64,000 bases of DNA, taken from the NCBI GenBank assembly GCA_003635265.1, contig PYIZ01000009.1, forward strand, positions 241,727 through 305,726, in the 5' to 3' direction. Positions 25,901 to 34,300 of this stretch are shown piece after piece. This stretch comes from Candidatus Poribacteria bacterium. GTDB taxonomy: Bacteria > Poribacteria > WGA-4E > PCPOR2b. The position numbers and the translations under genes were made by a program. The notes below the pieces were generated by a model. That model made no database searches. It saw nothing but the letters and a program-made list of their open reading frames with translations, and was not told the origin of the DNA. Position 1 is the stretch's first letter. Each line of letters opens with the position of its first letter.

Positions 25901-27021
25901 AAGTCGATTCAAAATACGTATGGGTGGGAACATCAAGGGGCGTGAGTCGATACGATAAGGAGAAAGGAACTTGGACAGCCTTCACTAAACCAACAACTTT
26001 GGCAGACCGACGAGCGGTGGCTGTTGCTACTGATTCTCGACACGTCTGGGTGGGTACGCACCGTGGCTTAAGTCGATACGACAAGCGGTACGACACGTGG
26101 AAACACTTTCAGCAATCGGAGGAAGAATCAGGGAGAGATGAAGAAGATGATGAGGATGAGGAGGAAGAAGATGAGGAGGGTGAAAAAGAGGAGAAAAGTG
26201 AGCTTGTTGATAACAATGTGATTGACCTATCGGTCGATAGGCGGTATATTTGGATTGCAACTGAAGGTGGTGTTGGCCGGTACGATAAAATCGCAGATCG
26301 GTTTGAATCGTATACCAAAGAGAATCAACTGCCAAGCGTTGATATTCGAGCAGTTGTCGAAAATCGAAGTGATGTATGGATTGGCACCAGAAATGGTATC
26401 AGCAAACACAGTATTCTTTCCGAAGATCGGAACGCTTGGGAAACATATAACGCCGCTATCGAGATTTTACCAACGGTGGAAGGCAAATACGCCAAGAGTC
26501 TGAAAAATGACGATGTTCGATGTTTGGCGGTTGATGACAGTCGTGTTTGGGCTGGAACAAAAACCGGCGTCTCACTCTATGCACTCAGGCAGGGAACATG
26601 GACTACTTTTACCCAGAAGGATGGGCTAGCTAGCGATGAAGTCAGTTGTATTACCATCGACAATGAGCAGGTCTGGTTCGGAAGCAGGCGCGGTGTAACG
26701 GTTTACAATACAGTGAATGAAACGTGGAAGATACTTACAGAAGCGGATGGCTTGGGGTCGAATCTTATTACATCAATGGCAATCCGCGGGGATCAGGTTT
26801 GGTTCGGTACATTCGACAAGGGTGTTACCATGTTGGACAAAACCACCGGGCAGTTTAGGACCTTCACCAAAGCCGATGGGCTTCCTCATAATGGTATCCT
26901 ATCTATTGCGATCGATGGCGACTACCTCTGGCTTGGCACACATGGCGGATTGACCCGATATGATTCTCTGACGGGCACATGGACAGTTTATACCGAGTGG
27001 TTTGACCATGATGGAATATGA
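22903..27021 (+). CDS. Giant Reg_prop-type beta-propeller lipoprotein 3 (about 29 repeats, acidic insert)
   Basis: 1372 residues from the ATG at 22903, which overlaps the end of the preceding paralogue. The N-terminus is long and basic, then hydrophobic, ending in the lipobox YLGC (Cys about residue 45). An upstream ATG at 22702 would lie wholly inside gene 2 and is rejected. About 29 propeller repeats align one-to-one with genes 1 and 2. Unique features are a highly acidic insert after blade 23 (about 26115-26205, mainly Glu/Asp) and a repeat-derived loop at 24379-24407. The first codons are encoded by GGGAAGACGGGAAGACGAG-type simple repeat, which suggests the signal region was partly remodelled by repeat DNA. 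Function unknown. Confidence 0.86.
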   Translation: MRKINKDGKTGRRENVKTRGHLLFRCLVVSLFCFQIFMLLFYLGCRFSQIDSSEKKTTTLEGAAITQAAAKQALVSDNVRCISTSVDYIWVGTDRGVSVYHKGDNRWTKLDREDGLLSDDVTAIAADGKSVWIGTTLGVSLYDVETKHWTKFQRRDGLASNKVTAIAVDGNYIWVGTEAGISRYDKTTGAWALQREKDKDQFNVITAVAVESEYVWFGTEDGLRRYDKPKDAWNTYTKEEGLVENHIRWIALSPDAVWVGTEKSGVSKYSTINQTFTESHTRTDRIESDFIRAIAVDGDNVWFGSADRGIRRYITTVDTWFKYTTVQGLVSDHITTLAVDGRNIWIGTYEHGLGQYDKVTDEWTWYSKRDTLVSNQIKTLVSTGDALWVGTNKGLSRYALQEKTWKTYTKADGLTTNYITSLVGDANDRTLWVGTPLGLGKLEDGRWRFYTERNGLANNFVTCISLSNNVGIWVGTKDGLSVLMKVPRPPYSSRFAFHASRPYLTGKWVTAVLAIDEEVWAGTTEGLYRKNTATDKFEPFPIVTDYVNTLTFSPDKQLLVGTQNGLWIIQGETSTHISEGLPNLNVRAVAAEGGTIWVGTPGGVACSDETVVQRVFTMEPDGLLHDNVQSIAVVDTQIFFGTVAGLAVYEMEEDRWEKHTPYRNTEILREDEARWIELDGHHLWVLNWSASPNGAILKFDRRTDTWAEYTKDTLPLSSDVPFITAIPRLAVGRENVWCATGDGGVLRYNKASDTWTHFTKSSGLPAHHATRIEVDEPNGVWVAFLGGVAAHYDARTEKWESVKVTEAGPGTYIEDIACTKDYVWFSTNGVGVKRYERATRTWRSYTEAQGMASRSGEWIAADGEGIWTSGGSSYSWVSDRGTSGVSYYSPTDDAWTIYDGRKGLRVGWARYGQVSKDYVWCFGWEGINRYDKAGKSWTSFTQSDGLAQSSVEAISEDSDGFWVGTGSKGVLKYSQASGAWTAFTVEDGLVHDSVWRYQLKVDSKYVWVGTSRGVSRYDKEKGTWTAFTKPTTLADRRAVAVATDSRHVWVGTHRGLSRYDKRYDTWKHFQQSEEESGRDEEDDEDEEEEDEEGEKEEKSELVDNNVIDLSVDRRYIWIATEGGVGRYDKIADRFESYTKENQLPSVDIRAVVENRSDVWIGTRNGISKHSILSEDRNAWETYNAAIEILPTVEGKYAKSLKNDDVRCLAVDDSRVWAGTKTGVSLYALRQGTWTTFTQKDGLASDEVSCITIDNEQVWFGSRRGVTVYNTVNETWKILTEADGLGSNLITSMAIRGDQVWFGTFDKGVTMLDKTTGQFRTFTKADGLPHNGILSIAIDGDYLWLGTHGGLTRYDSLTGTWTVYTEWFDHDGI
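24379..24407 (+). repeat. Short TTTCACG-type repeat insertion in propeller gene 3
   Basis: The sequence CACGTTTCGCGTTTCACGCT belongs to the same family as the copies at 20173-20212. It encodes SRFAFHASRP in a loop between blades 10 and 11, keeping the frame open. Confidence 0.55.
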
Positions 27022-27145
27022 GGAATGTAACACGTGATGCGTAAAACCTGAAAGCGTTGGTTCATAAATAAAAGAGTGAACTAATGAACTAAATCGGTTT
27101 CTGTTGAACGATTTTCTAATAGGGGTCTAAAAGGAATTTTAGCAA

Positions 27146-29104
27146 ATGAATAAACGGCAGTTGAAGGCGAAGTGTTCGATCTTCGGCTTTTTGGTTTTCT
27201 TTTTCTCCAGCTTTCTCACCTTTCCGACAGAGGCGGAGGATGTCTACAGTCTATTTGGTAAGCTGTTTCTATCAGGTCGTGTGGAATATGATTTTACCAA
27301 TAAACGAGACTTTCTCGCAGATACAGAGGAGGATTCAGTCCGGCAGAACGAGTTCGATTTTGACCGTGTGTTTCGGCGCGGTTTCCACAGCGTCATGATT
27401 ATTGAGGAGACCGCCGGTAATGTCAAAAACATCTTGAGTTTGGGAGAGGTTCCTACCACCTTTACGAAGTTTACTTTCGATCAGATTGACCTTTCAGGTG
27501 TACGCTGGGATGTGCGCTCCGAACGCACCGATTGGATGATCTTAATGGTCCCCGGTCTGCTCAACCCGGTAATCGGTCAAGACAATGTAGAGGGATCTGG
27601 CATCGGCATACGTGAAGTGACGAAATTCGGGAAATCCAAGTTGGGGGCTTCTTGGTACTTCCGTGATACACCGGTATGGGCTTTGGACATGGAAACCAAC
27701 TTTGCTAACTACGGTCTAAAGGCAGAGTTTGCTACGACGCCAAAAGGTGCGTTGAGGAAGGATCTCGGTTCGCGTTTTGAAGCGACGACGACAGTGTTCA
27801 AGGCATTTCGCACTGTTGGGGATACAATCTTTCAGGGGGAAGCGTTCCGCGTCGGTCCCCGTTTCGATGCCTCTCGCTCTGTTGGGGATAACGATGATCA
27901 GGACCGGTACACTGATAACACATGGCTAGATCCACCTTCTCTGATTATTCCCGGCGACCTTGATAAGAACAACAACGGCACCTTCGATTATGAGGACGAT
28001 ATTCTACTTTTTGATGTCGATGAGGATTTTCTTGACGAGAGGGATCAGAACAACAATGGTCTCCGAGATGAGGAAGAAAACGATAAAGACCCCAACTATG
28101 AATTTGATGTTGGCTTGCGAGGTCTGCGGCTGCTAATGAAACGGAAGACAAATCGGACTGGAAGTTCCACAGATCTTGATGTTGGCTTGCAGTTTGAAAA
28201 GGACCTCAGAGATACAGCATTTCGTTATTCTTCGACGGCAACAAAAGCGTTCACTAATGTGGTTTACAACAAGGATCTCTCTCAGGATGCTGCCTTGATT
28301 GTCGAGAACGAATTGAAGTGGGTAAAAGATCGTATTCCCGATGAGACTTGGTACTTTGCTGGTTTCTTGAGTCGGGAGGAAGGGCAACTCTACCGATCTC
28401 AACCTGATGTGGAAAGAATGGAAGCGAGAGGGGACGTGACGTTTTTTCCTATAGATGGTGGCGTAGAAGTCGAGAAGCGACGCACAGATCCATTGTTGAT
28501 GCAGAATGATCTTATTAACACCGCTAAACTCACTTGGGAATATTCGGGGATTAGGCAGATGGTCACAACGGGACGCTTCAAACTACGATATAATTTCGAT
28601 TTTGACCGGGATAACAGACATTACGAGGTCGGCATCCTGAAAACAAACTACCGTATACGACCATCCAAATCGATCGAAATCACGCCGATGTTCAAGTACA
28701 CGATCCGTAACGGTTTTCAGATGGCAGAAGATCGTCTAGAACATCTCGCATTGGTTGGGGAGATCGATGGTGAAAAGGCTTTACGCAATATCCGACTGCG
28801 CGTGATTGAAGCGGCGGATGTGCGTGATGCGGCGGCTGCGTTTATTCTCAAAGTGGTTTACCAGTTCACTAAGACAATCAAAATCACTGGAGGTGGACAG
28901 GTTCTATTCTTCAATGATATGCTTGATGATGGGAATGATTTTATTCGTCAAGCCCTTCTAGCGGAGATGGAAAAGAGCTTTGTCGCCTACGAGAAGGAGT
29001 TGTTTCTCCACATCGGCGCACAATACATCGATCAACGCGCCAACGCGGATGTGAACGACGATAACTTTATGGAAACCTTTGTGCGCGTTTTTGGAAAGTT
29101 CTAG
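27146..29104 (+). CDS. Predicted outer-membrane beta-barrel-like protein with Asp/Asn-rich segment
   Basis: 652 residues. A signal peptide is clear (MNKRQLKAKCSIFGFLVFFF... ending near FPTEAEDV). Much of the rest alternates polar and hydrophobic residues as in beta-barrels, and the final residue is Phe (FVRVFGKF), as expected for barrels folded by the BAM complex. Around residues 250-315 lies a run rich in D/N/G (GDLDKNNNGTFDYEDD, then DQNNNGLRDEEEN), like calcium-binding loops. I do not recognise a named family. The start follows AAGGAATTTT. It sits 125 bases downstream of the third propeller gene on the same strand and could share its transcript, which would make it a candidate partner for those lipoproteins. 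Confidence 0.65.
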   Translation: MNKRQLKAKCSIFGFLVFFFSSFLTFPTEAEDVYSLFGKLFLSGRVEYDFTNKRDFLADTEEDSVRQNEFDFDRVFRRGFHSVMIIEETAGNVKNILSLGEVPTTFTKFTFDQIDLSGVRWDVRSERTDWMILMVPGLLNPVIGQDNVEGSGIGIREVTKFGKSKLGASWYFRDTPVWALDMETNFANYGLKAEFATTPKGALRKDLGSRFEATTTVFKAFRTVGDTIFQGEAFRVGPRFDASRSVGDNDDQDRYTDNTWLDPPSLIIPGDLDKNNNGTFDYEDDILLFDVDEDFLDERDQNNNGLRDEEENDKDPNYEFDVGLRGLRLLMKRKTNRTGSSTDLDVGLQFEKDLRDTAFRYSSTATKAFTNVVYNKDLSQDAALIVENELKWVKDRIPDETWYFAGFLSREEGQLYRSQPDVERMEARGDVTFFPIDGGVEVEKRRTDPLLMQNDLINTAKLTWEYSGIRQMVTTGRFKLRYNFDFDRDNRHYEVGILKTNYRIRPSKSIEITPMFKYTIRNGFQMAEDRLEHLALVGEIDGEKALRNIRLRVIEAADVRDAAAAFILKVVYQFTKTIKITGGGQVLFFNDMLDDGNDFIRQALLAEMEKSFVAYEKELFLHIGAQYIDQRANADVNDDNFMETFVRVFGKF

Positions 29105-29116
29105 TCACGTTTCATG

Positions 29117-29866
29117 CTAATGTGTCAACGCATAGACCACAGCATTGATCCCCAGACGATACGCCCAATCCGAGTATTTGCGTGGATAAAATCTCTCCGC
29201 TGCATGTTCCCACGCATCCCCCAGATCAGTATTGAAATTAATCATCATCATTAGACGGCCATGGTCATCATAAACACCGCGACAATAAGCAGGATAGCCA
29301 TCACGCCGTTCATAAGTGCGTCCGTTGTATAGAGATCTTATTCCGGGAATTTGAACGAGGGTGTCGATATCGAAAAAGCAGTCGAATATAGGGTGGGTGA
29401 TTGGGATGTCTTCGGGTTCACGTTCTGGGAAAATTTTCTTGAGTTGGCGGTAAAAATGGTTCCATTCCGCCCCGCCGTGGAAGTCGTCAACCATGATAAA
29501 GCCGCCGCGAAGTAGATACTCACGGAGGTTTGCCGCTTCTGCCTTGGTCAGGTTGAGCGTACCAACTTCCAAGATGTAAGCAAAGGGGTAGTCGAAAAGC
29601 GCTGGGGAACCGACAGGAATAATCTTTTCATAACGGGCAACGGGAATGTTTGTTGCTTGGTTGAGCTTTCGGATAAAATTTCTATCCGAGGCAGGCAAAT
29701 CGACATCCCAACCGTTACCGTACCAGCTGTTTCCACTGTACCTTAACCTCACAAAGGTGAAAAGATCGCTATCATCATTCTCATTGGAGTGGCTTGGAAA
29801 AGATATAGCCATACCGAGAATAAGGGCGAAAAGTAGGAAAAAGATGAGGGAATTTTGTTGGTTCAT
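29117..29866 (-). CDS. DUF4159-domain secreted protein
   Basis: 249 residues with an N-terminal hydrophobic segment (SLIFFLLFALILGMAISFPS). The body matches the DUF4159 pattern: FTFVRLRYSGN near the N-terminus, FAYILEVGTLNL, then LREYLLRGGFIMVDDFHGG and EWNHFYRQLKKIFPE, and finally MMMINFNTDLGDAWEHA. The domain has a flavodoxin/GATase-like look, and its role in bacteria is not established. It converges with the beta-barrel gene (12-base gap) and is about 220 bases downstream of the PorV-like gene on the same strand, so it may be the last member of that unit. Confidence 0.8.
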   Translation of the reverse strand: MNQQNSLIFFLLFALILGMAISFPSHSNENDDSDLFTFVRLRYSGNSWYGNGWDVDLPASDRNFIRKLNQATNIPVARYEKIIPVGSPALFDYPFAYILEVGTLNLTKAEAANLREYLLRGGFIMVDDFHGGAEWNHFYRQLKKIFPEREPEDIPITHPIFDCFFDIDTLVQIPGIRSLYNGRTYERRDGYPAYCRGVYDDHGRLMMMINFNTDLGDAWEHAAERFYPRKYSDWAYRLGINAVVYALTH

Positions 29867-30084
29867 CGGTTCATTGGTTGATAGAAGCGTGGAAGCAGAT
29901 GTGTAGAGGGGCGTGTGTTTCCTCTATTTCCAAGTGGCATATTTTCAAAGCTGAAGCATGGCATTCTGAAATAAAATTATATCATGTTTGCCAGAAAGTT
30001 CAAGAAAAATACGTCCTCGGTCCCAAAGTTCATTAGTTCAGAGTTTCATTAATGAATCAATGTACTGATAAACTAATGAGCCAA

Positions 30085-31089
30085 TCAGAACCGTGTCATC
30101 AAAGAGATCCGATTGCTATTTCCCAACTCACTATTGTTCAAGAAAGCGTAATCCACGGAGAAAGCAGCACCACTTAAAAACGAAAGCCGTAACCCCGCCC
30201 CAGCCGTCATTAAACGGATCGTATTAATGCCTTTCCGCTCTTGAATGCCAATCCTTAACGATAAGAGTTCTGCAAATATGTACTCAGCACCGTAGTGCAT
30301 TTCGAAGGAGTATAAGCTATCGGTATCAACTGTCAACAACAGGTCGCTATTCAAGGGTTTGATTGATTGTCTGTAGGAGAAACCTATTTTCAGATTGGGT
30401 TCAATCGTGTCTGCATTGGACGCTTCCCCCGGATTTTCGGGTGGCGTATTCCAGTACAACTTCGTCCTGAAAAAATCCTGTGCAACGATACCGATCGACA
30501 ATTGGCGGGATCTTTCAGTAGGGGTTGTCCAGAGCAAGCCCATATCTCCACCGACGCCAAGCGCGTTTGTGTTGCCTAGCGCAGTGATGTAGATTAATTT
30601 AGTGCTGCCTCCAAGGAACATGTTCAACCGCTTTGATCCTAGATTAAACCCGACCTTCTTGCCGTAGGATAGGAAGAAGGCATTATCGGTGCTGCTAAAA
30701 GTACCGACCTGTCTAGGACGATTGGCTGGACTGACCGGATTCCCAGGGCGTGGCAGTGTTGTGATCGGGATATCGTCAATGCCCACGCGTAGCCAACTCA
30801 ACCCAAGCGCTGCAGCTCTACCGATTGGCTGAACATAGTTGACGAAATCGTAACTATCCAATTCGCCAAGACTGGAGTGCATAAAAGCTACTTCGGAATG
30901 GCGCAAGCGCCCAAGTCCAGCCGGATTCCAATAAGCTGCGGTGGAATCATCGGCGATGGCTGCAAAACTACCGCCCATCCCCAATGGTCGCGCTCCGACG
31001 CCGAGTGTTAAAAAATCGCCCGCATACTTTTCTGCAGCATGGGCAACAGTGTGGCAACAGAGGACAACGAGAATGCAGAGAGTGGGCAA
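30085..31089 (-). CDS. porV-like: PorV/PorQ-family outer-membrane barrel protein
   Basis: From the TTG at 31089 the product is 334 residues with a signal peptide (PTLCILVVLCCHTVAHA then AEKYAGDFL). A frame from an ATG at 31320 stays open but would add about 77 residues encoded by simple repeats, so I prefer the shorter form. The family signature is clear: TLGVGARPLGMGGSFAAIADD followed by AYWNPAGLGRL, as in PorV/UPF0164 proteins. The C-terminus ends ISLMTRF, a barrel-type terminal Phe. In type IX secretion PorV carries cargo to the PorU sortase. Here the PorU-like gene lies directly upstream on the same strand, which supports that role. The exact start is uncertain. Confidence 0.8.
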   Translation of the reverse strand: MPTLCILVVLCCHTVAHAAEKYAGDFLTLGVGARPLGMGGSFAAIADDSTAAYWNPAGLGRLRHSEVAFMHSSLGELDSYDFVNYVQPIGRAAALGLSWLRVGIDDIPITTLPRPGNPVSPANRPRQVGTFSSTDNAFFLSYGKKVGFNLGSKRLNMFLGGSTKLIYITALGNTNALGVGGDMGLLWTTPTERSRQLSIGIVAQDFFRTKLYWNTPPENPGEASNADTIEPNLKIGFSYRQSIKPLNSDLLLTVDTDSLYSFEMHYGAEYIFAELLSLRIGIQERKGINTIRLMTAGAGLRLSFLSGAAFSVDYAFLNNSELGNSNRISLMTRF

Positions 31090-31262
31090 GTGGACAAGTG
31101 GACAAGTGAGAAAACCAGAAAACGGGAAAACGGGAAAACGGTAAAAAAAGAAACGCAAAGACGCAAGGACGCGAAGACGCAACAGAAAGTAATAAAAATT
31201 CTTTCTTGCGCCCTCCGATTCGATCGGAGTCCTCGCTACGCGGGATTTGCGCCTTAGCACCT
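31077..31262 (-). repeat. Nested simple repeats and palindrome at the 5' end of the porV-like gene
   Basis: Reading the plus strand, tandem GTGGACAA units are followed by GAAAACGGGAAAACGG-type units and then by ACGCAAAGACGCAAGGACGC-type units. A palindromic block (CTCCGAT 31215-31221 with ATCGGAG 31225-31231) lies between two TTGCGCC direct repeats at 31208-31214 and 31249-31255. This looks like a palindromic element inserted into an older repeat with target duplication. Confidence 0.6.
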
Positions 31263-31331
31263 TTATGTTAAAATCTACTCGTCGTCTGGTTTTCTCGTTC
31301 TCTCGTTTTCTCTGCATCATTTGGTCTCGCT

Positions 31332-34300
31332 CTACTTTAACTTCATGATCTTGATGTATTCGGTCAAATCCTTCTCCCCTGCCATCTTAACGCGAATCTT
31401 GCAATAGTACACGCCGTTTGCTACTTCATCGCCATCTCTATCTTGTCCATCCCAAGGTATCATCGTGAATCCCGCCCGTGCCGGTTCGGTAAACTCGCGA
31501 ACTAACCGCCCCGAGAGGCTGTAAATTTTAACCGTCATTTCATCAGCGGCTCCAGTCAATTCACAGGTGATTACGGTTTTGTCGCCGAACGGGTTAGGGT
31601 AGTTCATTGCTTGGAGCAGTTGAAGGATTTTGTGGACCCGGAATTCCATCTCCTCCTCGGATGCGTTCCCGTCAAGATCGCTGGCACTCAGGCGGACTTG
31701 ATATGTACCCGGTTCCAGCTCAGGTGATTGATAGTTCAGACTAACCTGATTGGATCCTGAAACGTTGTTCAGTCGATATTCCGTTTCTGATATTGGTGTG
31801 AATTGCTGATTATCCCGGCTGATTTCAAGATGGACGGGACGGGTGATGTAATCGATACCGTTGTCGTCCGTAAGTGTCGCTTGGATGAACGGTTCCGAGG
31901 AAACTGGATCTCCATCAATAAAATTCTGCTTTCCAACTGTTAATTGAAGGTCGGGGGGAATCGTATCGTTACTTTGCATTAATGTCAACGTGCCAAGCAT
32001 TGGCACTTCAGCACGAATTCGTCCAGTCTCTTTTGTGCTAAACTGGAAGCTATCTCCCGCTTCAAATTCTCGCTCACCTGCTGATATCTTGAGGCGTAGA
32101 CCGAATTCAGGATAAACGAATTCGCTACCAACTTTACCACGTGCAGGCTGACCATTTCGTGATAGAAGCCCATTCTTTTTTCCTTCAATCTGATAATGTT
32201 CCGGATCAATAAACAGGATAACCCAGCGATCCGGTGGTATTGATGAATTTTCCTCAAGATTAACATATTGGATGCTGCCTCTCCCAATATTTTCCTCGCG
32301 GAAAGAAGAGGCAAAGAATGTTATATCGGAGCCGCTGGATCCACTGCCAAATATTTGAAACGTGAGGACATCTCCAAACTGGAAATTATTCTCTCCGAAC
32401 TCTATTCCAATGGCAACGCCGTCGCTGAATATGCTTGGTGCTTGGAACGATGGATCCACGAACCGATCTGGATTGACGAGTTCGAGCGGTCTTCCTTCTT
32501 CGCTAATTAGTAAGCGGTAAGTTTCTGACGATGTAAACAGCAACACCCACTTACCCACCCGTGCGGCGGCTGGCTCAACTCTAACCGTGTGGATCTCACC
32601 ATCACCGTGATTGGATGGACTGATGTTTGCGAGGGTAGATTGGGTTTGCATCAATCCGTCAGACGATGTAACTAATTCTGAATCCAGACGCACCCAGTTT
32701 TTCAGCGTATCTACCCACAAATACATACCAATTTCCTTTGCGACTGTCTCTGCACTTTCATCAATCGTCACGATCTGATCCGGAGCTGGATCAGAGATTT
32801 CTTCTAATCCTAACTCGTCCTTAATTGTTTCTTGCAATGCCAAACGATCAAATCGTAGTTCCACTGCTATTGGCTGTTGCAGCAATGTTTGATTCAAGGA
32901 TGCTATGTCCAGCACCGCATTGTAGGCTACTGTGTCCTCCCCATTTGGCAGCGTGACAGGGACGAGACTCGATGAATTCACCGGTTTAGGCTGCTGTTGG
33001 CTATTCAGCGGTGTGATTGTCAAAACGGTAAGTTGCGGAACGGCGTGAGCGGGTATGCGGAAATCGATCGTTGCATCTTGACTAAAAATATGCTGATCTC
33101 TTTGACCGACGAGGACGCTCTGAACTGGAATGAGACGCGATGTAATATTGTCTTTCTCATCGCCTTCGCGCAGTTTCCCATAAGGCATTTCGGTGGAATT
33201 GAAGACGGGATCAACATATACAAAAACCTCATGATTGCCGATCGACAATTCATGTTTAAGGGCTGCTGTCGCAATCCAATTGGTGTTAAGAGGTCTAGCG
33301 CGAAAAGCGCGGGGACGTTGTAGGCTATCAGTTTCACCCTCGGTCTTGAGTGAATTTTTGTGGGGTTCTACTGGATTTCTGCGCTGCCATGCGCTAGGAG
33401 GGATCTGCGTTTTCCCAAGCAGCTTTGCACTAGTATCAACAACGCCATCCGCATCACGATCGGGGTGGCCTGCAAAAAAGGCGACTTCTAGGTTCTCTTT
33501 TAGTTCGAGATCTTCAATTTGCTCAATATCTGCGTTAATCATCCAAGCACCATCTTCGTGGGAATAGCCGTAGTAGATTAACGGATCCGCAAATCCCAGT
33601 CCGGGAGTAACTCGCACGTCAGGAAATACAAACGGGCGATATGTCTGCCGCCCAGAATAGACATGTCGACTGTCAATGTCAACAACCGTAATCTCATATC
33701 GGAGGCCGGCTCGATTAGCTGGTAAAGGTAATGGCTTGGAAGTTGTATACCAACCGTTGCCACGTGATGTATCCTGGATCATCACTTCTTCAAACGTTTC
33801 CCGTTTCTCCGGATCTCGCCACTCTAGGATAACTGATTTGATCCCTTTTTCATTTAATTCATCGGAAACCTGTACGGATATACGAAATTGAGAAGGTTCA
33901 CTGCCCGCGCTGCTAGCGACAAGCTCCGGTTGTATATCGAGAATCTTCGGCACAAGCACGGTAAATGAGCGTCCGCTGGCAGCAATACTGGTTGCACTCT
34001 CGGCATAAAATTCAACATGCCCCTCGCCGGCACTAATGCCCTTGGGCACAGGGATGGAAAGGCCGGAGAATTTGCCATTTACTACAGTTGTTTCTTGGGT
34101 GACAGGAACACCACCTGAGTACACCTTTAAGGGTTCTTCTTCTCCCTCAACGGTTGAATAAGTGCCGGGAAAAACTGCTTTTGCATAGACCCGTCCATTA
34201 AAATTTGCAATCGGTGTAAACCGTTTCTGCTTAATTGCAGGGTCGTAGGTGACTTCGCCAATCTGCCCCGGAGAGATTTTGAGAGACTGTCCTGCTGCAA

